DNA of 13,077 nt from Bifidobacteriaceae bacterium. Lineage in GTDB: Bacteria; Actinomycetota; Actinomycetes; Actinomycetales; WQXJ01. The notes under the pieces are model-generated. The model did no database searches. It was not told where the DNA came from and was given only the letters and a program-made list of their open reading frames with translations. Where the stretch lies: the NCBI GenBank assembly GCA_031258055.1, contig JAIRNM010000272.1, positions 1 to 13,077 on the forward strand. The letters are read 5' to 3'. The translations under genes were made by a program, and so were the position numbers. This document shows positions 1-5,727 of the stretch, in pieces (the stretch's first letter is position 1; every line of letters begins with the position of its first letter).

Positions 1-260
1 TCCACCGCCTTGCAAACCAACACGTTCACACGCAAGGCCAACTCAGCGACCCCAAAAACCAAACCACCAACACCATTCCCCAATCAACATCACCAACCTA
101 AACAACTTTGCTTAAGACCATGGACCTCCCCTCCCAGCGCCTCCCAAGATTGGACGTTTCACCAGGTTCCCAGGACCAGGTTGCTTACGGGCGCCCTGAT
201 TAGCCAAAACACGGCTGATTCGGCCAAAGTCGCGGTGGCCAAGAGGTCGATATCGCGGAA
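1..260. other. Non-coding stretch, no gene recognised
   Basis: I see no supportable gene here. The left part is unusually rich in C and A on the plus strand, with runs of CCAAC/CCAAA-like text. The one plus-strand open frame crossing it has a low-complexity translation resembling no family I know. CCCCAATCAAC at 78-88 and a CTAAA at 98-102 also occur just upstream of the ATPase gene (CCCCAATCAAC at 1380-1390, CTAAA at 1390-1394), so this may be the upstream region of another minus-strand gene lying left of the window. The right part follows the ATPase stop codon and has only weak inverted repeats, such as GGCCA/TGGCC near 222-240, not enough to call a terminator. Confidence 0.5.
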
Positions 261-1370
261 CTAGCGACCAGACCGGAGGAAGTCGCGCAAGTAAGGCAAC
301 GCGATGTCGGCTAGGCCGTGTCCGGCTGGTTCGATCACGCCAGCCGCTATCAGCCGGAGCCGGTACTGCCCGGCGGCCGATGGCGTCCGACCGAGCCGGA
401 CCGCGATCTCGCCGGTGGACGACGGGCCGTCATCAACCGCCATGGCAGCGAGGTAGGCGCGATCCCCTGGACTAAGATCGCCCAACGCCGCCGCCAGAAC
501 TGAGGCGCCGAGTTGCTCTCGCGCGGCGCTGATGCCCGCTTCCAGCTGCCGCTGGCCAATCCGCCCAGCTTCCGCCTGGCGCCAGACATGGTAACCCACT
601 AGCTGAATCATGAACGGGTAGCCCTCTGTCGCGTCAGCCGCTTGGTCTAACAGACCGGTCTCGAAGGCTACCCCGGTGGCTTTGGCCTGGTCCTCGAACG
701 CCAGCTTGACCTGTTGGCGGGTAACCTCGCCTAATTCAACCGCGACGGCCCGTCGCAGGAAGGTCATGACGGCATCGTTCAGGGTGTCCGAGACGGCTGC
801 GGGAAGCCCCGCTAAAGCTAAACCAACGGGCCTATCTTCGGTCACCAGATGCTGAAACACAGTGCTGAGTGCCCGCAGGTCATCGCGTGCGACTGAATGA
901 ACCTCATCCACCGTTATCAATAGGCCCGCCTGGCGCTTGCCCGCTAGGTCGGCCAACAGCCCGAGTTGCTCCCGGAGGTCAACCGCCTGGACGGGGGTAG
1001 GCGCGAATGACACTCCGCCTCCCCCGACCCCAAACGCCTGCGGCAAGGTGATGGACACAACATCGCGGCGGCGCCGCGACCTGGGTTTTAGGCGCCGCGC
1101 CTCGCGGGCGGCCGCTTCAGCCAGCCGCGCCACCAGGCCGGGAGTCGCCGTCTCCGAGAGCGTGGTCCAGCCCCGAGCCTCCGCTTCGCGCCGGAACGCG
1201 GTCAACATGACTGTCTTGCCTGTCCCCCTGCTGCCGGTGAACCGCGTCAACAAGCCTGGCGCGCCGGGACCGTTGTCCAATGACTCGGCGAACTGCTCGA
1301 TGGCCTCCTGCCGTCCCACGAGCACCGGCGGCGTGGCGCCCGCAGTGGGCTTAAATGGGTTCGTTACCAT
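261..1370 (-). CDS. AAA/ORC-like P-loop ATPase with C-terminal winged helix
   Basis: The product is a 369-residue cytoplasmic ATP-binding protein of the archaeal-ATPase/ORC-CDC6-like AAA group, which is common but uncharacterised in actinobacteria. Visible features are an N-terminal VLVGRQEAI box (residues 16-24), Walker A GSRGTGKT (46-53), an arginine-rich insert (about 92-102), Walker B LLITVDEVH (150-158) and a sensor-like LALAGLP (184-190). The C-terminal part (about 298-366) looks like a winged helix: LSPGDRAYLAAMA, then a helix-turn-helix-like IAVRLGRTPSAAGQYRLRLI, ending in ALPYLRDFL. The start is the ATG at 1368-1370; no strong ribosome binding site precedes it, only a G-run about 11 nt upstream. 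Substrate, partner and process are unknown. It reads away from its neighbours as a single gene, so context gives little help. The family call is firm; any role in DNA handling or defence would be a guess. Confidence 0.8.
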   Translation of the reverse strand: MVTNPFKPTAGATPPVLVGRQEAIEQFAESLDNGPGAPGLLTRFTGSRGTGKTVMLTAFRREAEARGWTTLSETATPGLVARLAEAAAREARRLKPRSRRRRDVVSITLPQAFGVGGGGVSFAPTPVQAVDLREQLGLLADLAGKRQAGLLITVDEVHSVARDDLRALSTVFQHLVTEDRPVGLALAGLPAAVSDTLNDAVMTFLRRAVAVELGEVTRQQVKLAFEDQAKATGVAFETGLLDQAADATEGYPFMIQLVGYHVWRQAEAGRIGQRQLEAGISAAREQLGASVLAAALGDLSPGDRAYLAAMAVDDGPSSTGEIAVRLGRTPSAAGQYRLRLIAAGVIEPAGHGLADIALPYLRDFLRSGR

Positions 1371-1669
1371 CTCGGCTTACCCCAATCAACTAAACTAACC
1401 AAAAGACGACTAAATCAGTATACATAGACGACTCGTTGACCTGCTAAAATGCCGCGCCCTGGACGGCAAAGCATTGGCTAGTGCGCGGAATAGCTTGTCA
1501 GCGGCCTCATCTTCGTCATCTAAAACACACTAAACTAGCCTAAAATAGCTAAAGAACTCCCTCGGCACCTGGCATGTGCCACTGACGGTCCGCTGAAAAG
1601 CGTCGGTACCCGGCTGGACGGCATCGCCCGACGGCGCGACCGCGTGCGCCCATAGGCGTAGACGGAACC
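1371..1669 (-). promoter_or_regulatory. AT-rich upstream region of the ATPase gene with repeated TTTAG motifs
   Basis: This 299-bp gap between the DUF3052 stop and the ATPase start contains no gene. It is distinctly more AT-rich than its surroundings at 1380-1450 and 1515-1558. On the plus strand CTAAA (TTTAG on the transcribed minus strand) starts at 1390, 1410, 1444, 1520, 1530, 1540 and 1549; the last four are 9-10 bp apart, close to one helical turn. AGACGACT is repeated directly at 1404-1411 and 1426-1433, a 22-bp period, and ACTAAACTARCC occurs at 1389-1400 and 1529-1540. A minus-strand TATACT (1422-1417) could be a -10 box 47 nt before the start codon; no good -35 box is seen. That the motifs bind a regulator is inference. 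Confidence 0.4.
1564..1580 (-). terminator. Weak hairpin downstream of the DUF3052 gene
   Basis: GGCAC (1564-1568) and GTGCC (1576-1580) form a 5-bp stem with a 7-nt loop about 90 nt beyond the DUF3052 stop codon on the minus strand. No clean U-tract follows, only GAGGGAGTTCTTT, so this is at best a poor intrinsic terminator and may be chance. Confidence 0.15.
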
Positions 1670-2098
1670 CTATTTCTTGGCGCGGTGGCGGGCGGCCAAG
1701 CGAGTACCCGCCCAGTCTTCGCCCACTGACACGCTGTTGGCGGTGTGGAGTCCGGCGATAGTCGCGGCTTCAGAGATTTCTGAGGCTTCGACGTAGCCGG
1801 GACGGCCGGGTTTGGGTGTAAGCACCCAAATAACACCACCGTCTTCTAGCAGCGCCAAGGCGTCCATAATCATGTCGGTCAAGTCGCCATCGCCTTCACG
1901 CCACCAGATCAGGGCGGCGTCGGTGACGTCATCCCAGTCCTCATCCGCTAGTTCGCCGTCGATGGCTTCTTCTATCGCGTCGCGCAAGCGGAAATCGACG
2001 TCGTCGTCGTAGCCGAATTCCTGCACCACTTGACCGTCGCCCAGCCCGAGCGGGGAGCCTGCGACGAATGCCCTATTTCGAGGGGTCAACGTACTCAT
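1670..2098 (-). CDS. DUF3052 family protein
   Basis: The product is a small acidic actinobacterial protein of about 142 residues from the DUF3052 family (Rv2239c-like); its molecular function is not established. Recognisable family blocks are QVVQEFGYDDDVD (about residues 23-35), a DAALIWWR segment (about 60-67), the signature VIWVLTPKPGRPGYVE (about 89-104) and VGEDWAGTRL (about 125-134). It has no signal peptide or membrane segment. I chose the ATG at 2096-2098; in-frame GTG (2099-2101) and TTG (2105-2107) just upstream are alternatives, and no clear Shine-Dalgarno sequence decides between them. It is divergent from fasR, with about 113 bp between the two starts. From memory, in mycobacteria this gene lies near aceE and a PucR-type regulator, so the neighbourhood is conserved, but no aceE lies between them here. 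Confidence 0.88.
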   Translation of the reverse strand: MSTLTPRNRAFVAGSPLGLGDGQVVQEFGYDDDVDFRLRDAIEEAIDGELADEDWDDVTDAALIWWREGDGDLTDMIMDALALLEDGGVIWVLTPKPGRPGYVEASEISEAATIAGLHTANSVSVGEDWAGTRLAARHRAKK

Positions 2099-2146
2099 CA
2101 CTGCCAACGCTAGCCGACGATCCGGCTCGGCGCACGCCCGCTTTCC

Positions 2147-2152
2147 TATTCT
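2147..2152 (+). promoter_or_regulatory. Possible -10 box for fasR
   Basis: TATTCT fits the loose TANNNT pattern of actinobacterial -10 boxes and lies about 60 nt before the fasR start codon. No convincing -35 element is seen 16-18 nt upstream, so the call is weak. If right, the inverted repeat at 2175-2191 would lie just downstream of the transcription start. Confidence 0.2.
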
Positions 2153-2174
2153 TTAGTCGGCGTTGCGACCGCGA

Positions 2175-2191
2175 TTGTGGGAACCCCACAA
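2175..2191. promoter_or_regulatory. Perfect inverted repeat, candidate regulator operator before fasR
   Basis: TTGTGGG-AAC-CCCACAA is a perfect 7-bp inverted repeat with a 3-nt spacer, ending 20 nt before the fasR start codon. The right half and its flank (CCCACAAAAG, 2185-2194) recur exactly at 3484-3493 upstream of fabD. Position and recurrence suggest an operator bound by FasR or another lipid regulator. The repeat is seen directly; the binding protein is inferred. Confidence 0.4.
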
Positions 2192-2211
2192 AAGGCCCGT
2201 AACATGTCGGC

Positions 2212-3381
2212 ATGGCAAACCGACCGCTAACCCACCCTGTCCCCTGCTCTACGACAGTTAACCGACTGTCGTCGCACCGGGACCGCTTGGCCACCCAGCT
2301 AATGAAGTCAATCGAAACCGATCATCCCTGGTATCGCTCGCTTTCGGCCGAGGACCGTTCCTGGGTGGGGCTGGTGGCCCAGGCCTCAATCGACGCTTTC
2401 ATCGGCTGGTGCAAGGACAAGACTTCTTCGGCTAGTTCCTCACAGGAAATCTTCGCTGTGGCGCCAGCCGAATTGACCCGCACAGTTTCGCTTCACCAGA
2501 CGTTGTTACTGGTCAAGAGCGGTGTGGACGTCATTGAAGCAGAGGCAGAGGTCATTTCTGCACCGGGTAGGGCCTCAGAATTGCATGACGCCATCTTGCG
2601 TTACTCACGCGAGTTCGCCTTCGCCACGGCGGAGGTTTACGCCCGCGCGGCGGAAATGCGCGGTTCTTGGGACGCCCGCTTGGAAGCGCTCGTGGTCGAT
2701 GCCCTAATCAGGGGCGATGTCGGTGCCTCAGTTCGATCACGGCTGGCTGCCCTCGGCTGGTCGTCACTGGGCCAGTCGGTCTGCCTGGTGGCCGGGGTGG
2801 ACGCCCCGTTGGGGGAGGCGCGGGTCCGCGAAGTCCGTTCAGCGCTCCCGGCCGCCGCCCCGGATGGGCTAGCAGGCTTCCATTCCGACAGAGTGTTGTT
2901 GCTGCTCAGCGGCCTGGAATCGTTTGAGTCCGCAGTTCAGGAGTTGGTTCCGACTCTAGGCGACGGTCCGGTCGTGGTGGGGCCAACCGTCGCTTCGATC
3001 GATGAGCTACCGCGCTCAATCAAAGCCGCCAACGCCGGCCTTGAAGCCTACCCGGCCTGGGCCAGTGCCCCTAGCCCAGTCCTAGCCGATGAATTGCTGC
3101 CGGAACGATTGCTAATCTCCGACCCAGAGGCCCGCGCCACATTGCTCACCAAGGTCTACCGACCCTTAGTCGAGGCGGGCAAGGATGTTGCTCTTACCCT
3201 GGCCACTTATTTGGAACTCGGCCGCTCACTCGAAGGGGCTGCCCGAGAGCTTTTTGTCCATCCCAACACCGTCCGTTACCGCCTTTCGAAGATCGACGAG
3301 ATCTGCGGCTGGGACCCGACCGACCCGCGCGAAGCCTATGTTCTCCAACATGCCTTGGCCGTCGGCCGCCTAGATCACTAG
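2212..3381 (+). CDS. fasR: PucR/CdaR-family transcriptional regulator of fatty acid synthesis (FasR-like)
   Basis: The product is a 389-residue DNA-binding regulator of the PucR/CdaR type. The N-terminal block PWYRSLSAEDRSWVGLVAQ (residues 39-57) is typical of actinobacterial proteins encoded next to fabD. A middle region (about 175-290) fits the GGDEF-like domain of the family. The C-terminal helix-turn-helix (about 326-386) contains the hallmark ELFVHPNTVRYRLSKI (346-361). In Streptomyces the equivalent gene, fasR, controls the fabD-fabH-acpP-fabF operon; the same job is inferred here from position. The ATG at 2212 lacks a well-spaced ribosome binding site, but the residues just after it (TVNRL, 15-19) look family-like, which favours it over the next ATG at 2302. 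It is not the TetR-type FasR of corynebacteria and mycobacteria. An 8-bp inverted repeat lies inside its first codons (2251-2272). Confidence 0.85.
   Translation: MANRPLTHPVPCSTTVNRLSSHRDRLATQLMKSIETDHPWYRSLSAEDRSWVGLVAQASIDAFIGWCKDKTSSASSSQEIFAVAPAELTRTVSLHQTLLLVKSGVDVIEAEAEVISAPGRASELHDAILRYSREFAFATAEVYARAAEMRGSWDARLEALVVDALIRGDVGASVRSRLAALGWSSLGQSVCLVAGVDAPLGEARVREVRSALPAAAPDGLAGFHSDRVLLLLSGLESFESAVQELVPTLGDGPVVVGPTVASIDELPRSIKAANAGLEAYPAWASAPSPVLADELLPERLLISDPEARATLLTKVYRPLVEAGKDVALTLATYLELGRSLEGAARELFVHPNTVRYRLSKIDEICGWDPTDPREAYVLQHALAVGRLDH
2251..2272. repeat. Perfect 8-bp inverted repeat inside the 5' end of fasR
   Basis: ACGACAGT (2251-2258) and ACTGTCGT (2265-2272) form a perfect inverted repeat around the 6-nt spacer TAACCG. 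It lies about codons 14-21 of fasR. It could be an intragenic operator, a hairpin in the early message, or a coincidence of coding sequence. If translation really began at the ATG at 2302, it would lie in the leader. Confidence 0.35.
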
Positions 3382-3443
3382 GCCACCGCGACTTTCACGC
3401 GGGAACGGCGGTCCGAGGCGAAGCCTCACATGCTGACGAGTGA

Positions 3444-3470
3444 CCGTTCGGGAGCGCGAGCGCCGAACGG
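3444..3470. repeat. 8-bp inverted repeat upstream of fabD
   Basis: CCGTTCGG (3444-3451) and CCGAACGG (3463-3470) are perfect inverted copies separated by 11 nt. This could be an operator or an RNA hairpin in the leader of the fatty acid synthase operon. It lies just left of the second CCCACAAAAG copy. Confidence 0.4.
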
Positions 3471-3473
3471 GAT

Positions 3474-3493
3474 TTAGAGGATACCCACAAAAG
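3474..3493. promoter_or_regulatory. Second copy of the candidate operator, before fabD
   Basis: CCCACAAAAG at 3484-3493 repeats 2185-2194 exactly, and the match extends to 14 of 15 bases (3484-3498 against 2185-2199). The left half is degenerate: TTAGAGG (3474-3480) keeps TT and the last two G of TTGTGGG at the same 3-nt spacing. It lies 65-85 nt before the fabD start. Shared binding by the regulator of both genes is inferred. Confidence 0.35.
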
Positions 3494-3558
3494 CCCCGGC
3501 TGGGCGCTGTGCCCGCCCGGCGGGCTGTGGGCGCCCGCGACAACGGAAACTGGAAGGC

Positions 3559-4461
3559 GTGCGCGCGTTAGTCTCGCCCGGTCAGGGGGCTCAGAAGCCG
3601 GGAATGCTGATCCCGTGGCTAGAAATGGACGGCGCCCGCGCCCGCCTTGAAAGTTGGTCTGAGTTAGCCCAGACAGACTTGATCGGTCACGGCACCAAGT
3701 CCAGCGCCGACGAGATCCGTGACACGGCCATAGCCCAGCCTCTCCTCACCGCCGCCGCGTTGCTTTCCTACGAGTCCGTTGACCAGCCATTCGACCTGGT
3801 GGCGGGCCATTCGGTGGGCGAGTTCGCGGCCGCGGTGATCGCTGGGGTGCTTCCGGCCGAAGACGCGATGCGCGCCGTTGGCGCCAGGGGCCGGGCCATG
3901 GCCGCCTGCGCCGCCGCCCAGCCGAGCGGTCTGGCAGCCGTGATCGGCGCCGCGCCCGATGCCGTCTTGGCCGCTATCCGTGCCGCTGGCGCTTGCGCCG
4001 CCAATTTCAACGGCCCCGGCCAGATAGTCGCTGGTGGAACCCTTGAGGCGCTGGAGCGCCTGGCCAATAACGGCCCTCCCCGTGCCCGCGTCATTCGCTT
4101 AGATGTAGCGGGGGCTTTCCACACGCCGCTAATGGCTCAGGCCGAACACGTTTTGCGGGCCGCCCTGGTCGGCGCGCCAATCAGAGACGCGGCGGTGCCA
4201 GTAGTCACGAATCAGGCTGGCGTGGCTATGGCGAACGGCCATCAGATTGTCGAAAGCATCATTTGCCAGGTGACCCGGCCGGTGCGGTGGGATCTGGTGT
4301 TAGAGACGTTCGCGGCACGGGGCACAGACCATCATCTTGAACTAGCACCAGCCGGTGTTCTGACCGGCCTGGCCAGGCGCGGACTGAAAGGCGCCCACTG
4401 CGAACAGGCCACTCACCTCCACTTACACGGAGCCAGCCGAAGCGAGGCGGTAGCGGCATGA
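3559..4461 (+). CDS. fabD: Malonyl-CoA:ACP transacylase (FabD)
   Basis: FabD moves the malonyl group from malonyl-CoA to the phosphopantetheine arm of ACP and so supplies the extender for type II fatty acid synthesis. The 300-residue product has the usual length. It shows the N-terminal PGQGAQ (residues 7-12, Q9 in the oxyanion position), the nucleophile motif GHSVGE with Ser85, the malonate-binding Arg110 in GARGRA, and the catalytic His188 in GAFHTPLM. The start is the GTG at 3559, because the family-typical strand RALVSPGQGAQ follows at once. A GGAAGG lies only one nt before the start, too close to serve; GGAAA at 3545-3549 is better spaced. The stop overlaps the fabH start in ATGA, so the two are probably translationally coupled. 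Confidence 0.95.
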   Translation: MRALVSPGQGAQKPGMLIPWLEMDGARARLESWSELAQTDLIGHGTKSSADEIRDTAIAQPLLTAAALLSYESVDQPFDLVAGHSVGEFAAAVIAGVLPAEDAMRAVGARGRAMAACAAAQPSGLAAVIGAAPDAVLAAIRAAGACAANFNGPGQIVAGGTLEALERLANNGPPRARVIRLDVAGAFHTPLMAQAEHVLRAALVGAPIRDAAVPVVTNQAGVAMANGHQIVESIICQVTRPVRWDLVLETFAARGTDHHLELAPAGVLTGLARRGLKGAHCEQATHLHLHGASRSEAVAA

Positions 4462-5492
4462 TCGAAGCGACACCGACACGGGCCGGTTCTCAGATCCTGG
4501 GCGTCGATGGGGTGCGCGGCAGCGAAGTCGTGACGAATGAGCAGGTGGCTGGGCCAATCGATTCCTCCGATGAGTGGATCAGGTCACGGACGGGGATTGT
4601 GACGCGGGCGCGGGCAGCGGCTGATGTGACAGTGCTGGACCTAGCAGAAGCGGCGGCAGGCCGGGCGATCAAACGCGCAGCCCTGACACCGGACCAAATC
4701 GACGCGGTGCTAGTCGCCTCCGTCACCTATTTCCAACAGACCCCAGCCTTAGCGCCACAACTCGCGGACCGGCTCCAGACCGGCGGCGCGGCCGCCTTCG
4801 ACCTCTCGGCCGCTTGCGCTGGCTATTGCTACGGCATCGGCCTGGCCGACAGCCTAATCAAGGCAGGCGGCGCGACAAACGTGCTGGTCGTAGGCGCGGA
4901 CAAGCTGACCGAGTTCGTGGACCCGACCGATCGGACGATCTCATTCATTTTGGGCGATGGCGCCGGGGCGGCCGTCGTGGGGCCGGCTAGTAGACCCAAG
5001 ATCGGGCCAACTGTCTGGGGCTCGGACGGTTCTAAAGCTGGTTCCGTAGGACAGAACCTAGATTTCCGCCAAGCTGTCGCCACCGGCGTTTGGCCCACTT
5101 TGCGCCAGGACGGCCCGACTGTCTACAAGTGGGCGGTCTTCTCAATGGCGGCGGTAGCCCGCGAAGCGATCGCCGCCGCCGGACTGACTCCCGGCGATAT
5201 CGAGGTGTTCGTGCCCCATCAGGCCAACTTGAGGATCATCGAACAGCAGGTCAAACGGATCGGGCTGGACCCAGAGGTGATTGTCGCCAACGACATCGTT
5301 GAAACCGGCAATACCTCGGCCGCTTCCATCCCGCTGGCGGTCGAACGGCTGGGCCGCGATTACGCTGACCAAGGCAGCCTGGGCGGCAAATTGGCGCTCC
5401 AGATCGGATTCGGCGCTGGGTTGGCCTACGCCGCCCAAGTGGTCGAACTCCCCAATACCGCAATACCAATCGAAAGGAAATCCCGTGGCTAA
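4458..5492 (+). CDS. fabH: 3-oxoacyl-ACP synthase III (FabH)
   Basis: FabH condenses an acyl-CoA primer with malonyl-ACP and thereby starts each fatty acid chain. The 344-residue product carries the full catalytic triad: Cys120 in LSAACAGY, His254 in FVPHQANLRI and Asn285 in ETGNTSAAS. DEWIRSRTGI (residues 38-47) and the C-terminal GFGAGLAYA (318-326) are also typical. The protein continues about a dozen residues past the usual final strand (NTAIPIERKSRG), which lets the gene run 8 bp into acpP. Whether the primer is acetyl-CoA, a branched acyl-CoA or butyryl-CoA cannot be told from these motifs. It sits second in the fab operon and starts within the fabD stop codon. Confidence 0.95.
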   Translation: MIEATPTRAGSQILGVDGVRGSEVVTNEQVAGPIDSSDEWIRSRTGIVTRARAAADVTVLDLAEAAAGRAIKRAALTPDQIDAVLVASVTYFQQTPALAPQLADRLQTGGAAAFDLSAACAGYCYGIGLADSLIKAGGATNVLVVGADKLTEFVDPTDRTISFILGDGAGAAVVGPASRPKIGPTVWGSDGSKAGSVGQNLDFRQAVATGVWPTLRQDGPTVYKWAVFSMAAVAREAIAAAGLTPGDIEVFVPHQANLRIIEQQVKRIGLDPEVIVANDIVETGNTSAASIPLAVERLGRDYADQGSLGGKLALQIGFGAGLAYAAQVVELPNTAIPIERKSRG

Positions 5493-5727
5493 AGACAAGA
5501 GCGAGGTCCTTGAAGGACTCATTGAAATCATCGTTGATGAAACCGGCCTAGACGCGGCTGCGATCACGCCCGACAAGTCGTTTAGCGACGACCTAGACAT
5601 CGACTCGCTGTCCATGATGACGATCGTCACCCTGGCCGAAGACCGCTTCGAAGTCGAAATCCCGGACGATTCAGTCAAGGATCTGTCGACTGTGGCCAGC
5701 GCCGTCGACTTCATCGCCAACGCTTGA
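5485..5727 (+). CDS. acpP: Acyl carrier protein
   Basis: This is an 80-residue acidic acyl carrier protein, the soluble carrier of growing acyl chains in type II fatty acid synthesis. The phosphopantetheine attachment site is Ser41 in DLDIDSLSMM, followed by the usual helix III text EVEIPDD (residues 56-62). The start is the GTG at 5485, with AAAGGAAA (5473-5480) as a well-placed ribosome binding site. The open frame extends further upstream, but that part lies inside fabH in another frame and is not protein-like. It overlaps fabH by 8 bp and its stop overlaps the fabF start, so it belongs to the same coupled operon. Confidence 0.95.
   Translation: MAKDKSEVLEGLIEIIVDETGLDAAAITPDKSFSDDLDIDSLSMMTIVTLAEDRFEVEIPDDSVKDLSTVASAVDFIANA

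Larger units (their letters stand above)
3382..3558 (+). promoter_or_regulatory. Hairpin-rich leader between fasR and fabD
   Basis: This 177-bp gap holds four potential stem-loops and no gene. They are CCGCG/CGCGG (3386-3402), GAGGC-GAA-GCCTC (3415-3427), CCGTTCGG/CCGAACGG (3444-3470) and a nested structure in which GGGCGC (3502-3507) pairs with GCGCCC (3531-3536) around GCCCGC-CCG-GCGGGC (3511-3525). None is followed by a U-tract, so intrinsic termination is unlikely. The spacing suggests fabD has its own promoter or a structured leader, but I cannot place convincing -35 and -10 boxes. Confidence 0.45.

Noticed and set aside
10..264. Plus-strand open frame of 84 codons at the left edge
   Set aside because: Low-complexity Pro/Thr/Lys-rich translation, no ribosome binding site and no family resemblance; it ends at the 3' end of the convergent ATPase gene.
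937..1398. 153-codon plus-strand frame opposite the ATPase gene
   Set aside because: Antisense shadow of a well-supported P-loop ATPase; Arg/Ser/Ala-rich translation without motifs.
5281..5484. Upstream extension of the acpP frame
   Set aside because: Lies inside fabH in another frame; the GTG at 5485 with AAAGGAAA gives a standard 80-residue ACP.
5142..5720. 192-codon minus-strand frame opposite fabH/acpP
   Set aside because: Covers the 3' end of fabH and all of acpP, both with intact catalytic motifs; no family similarity seen.
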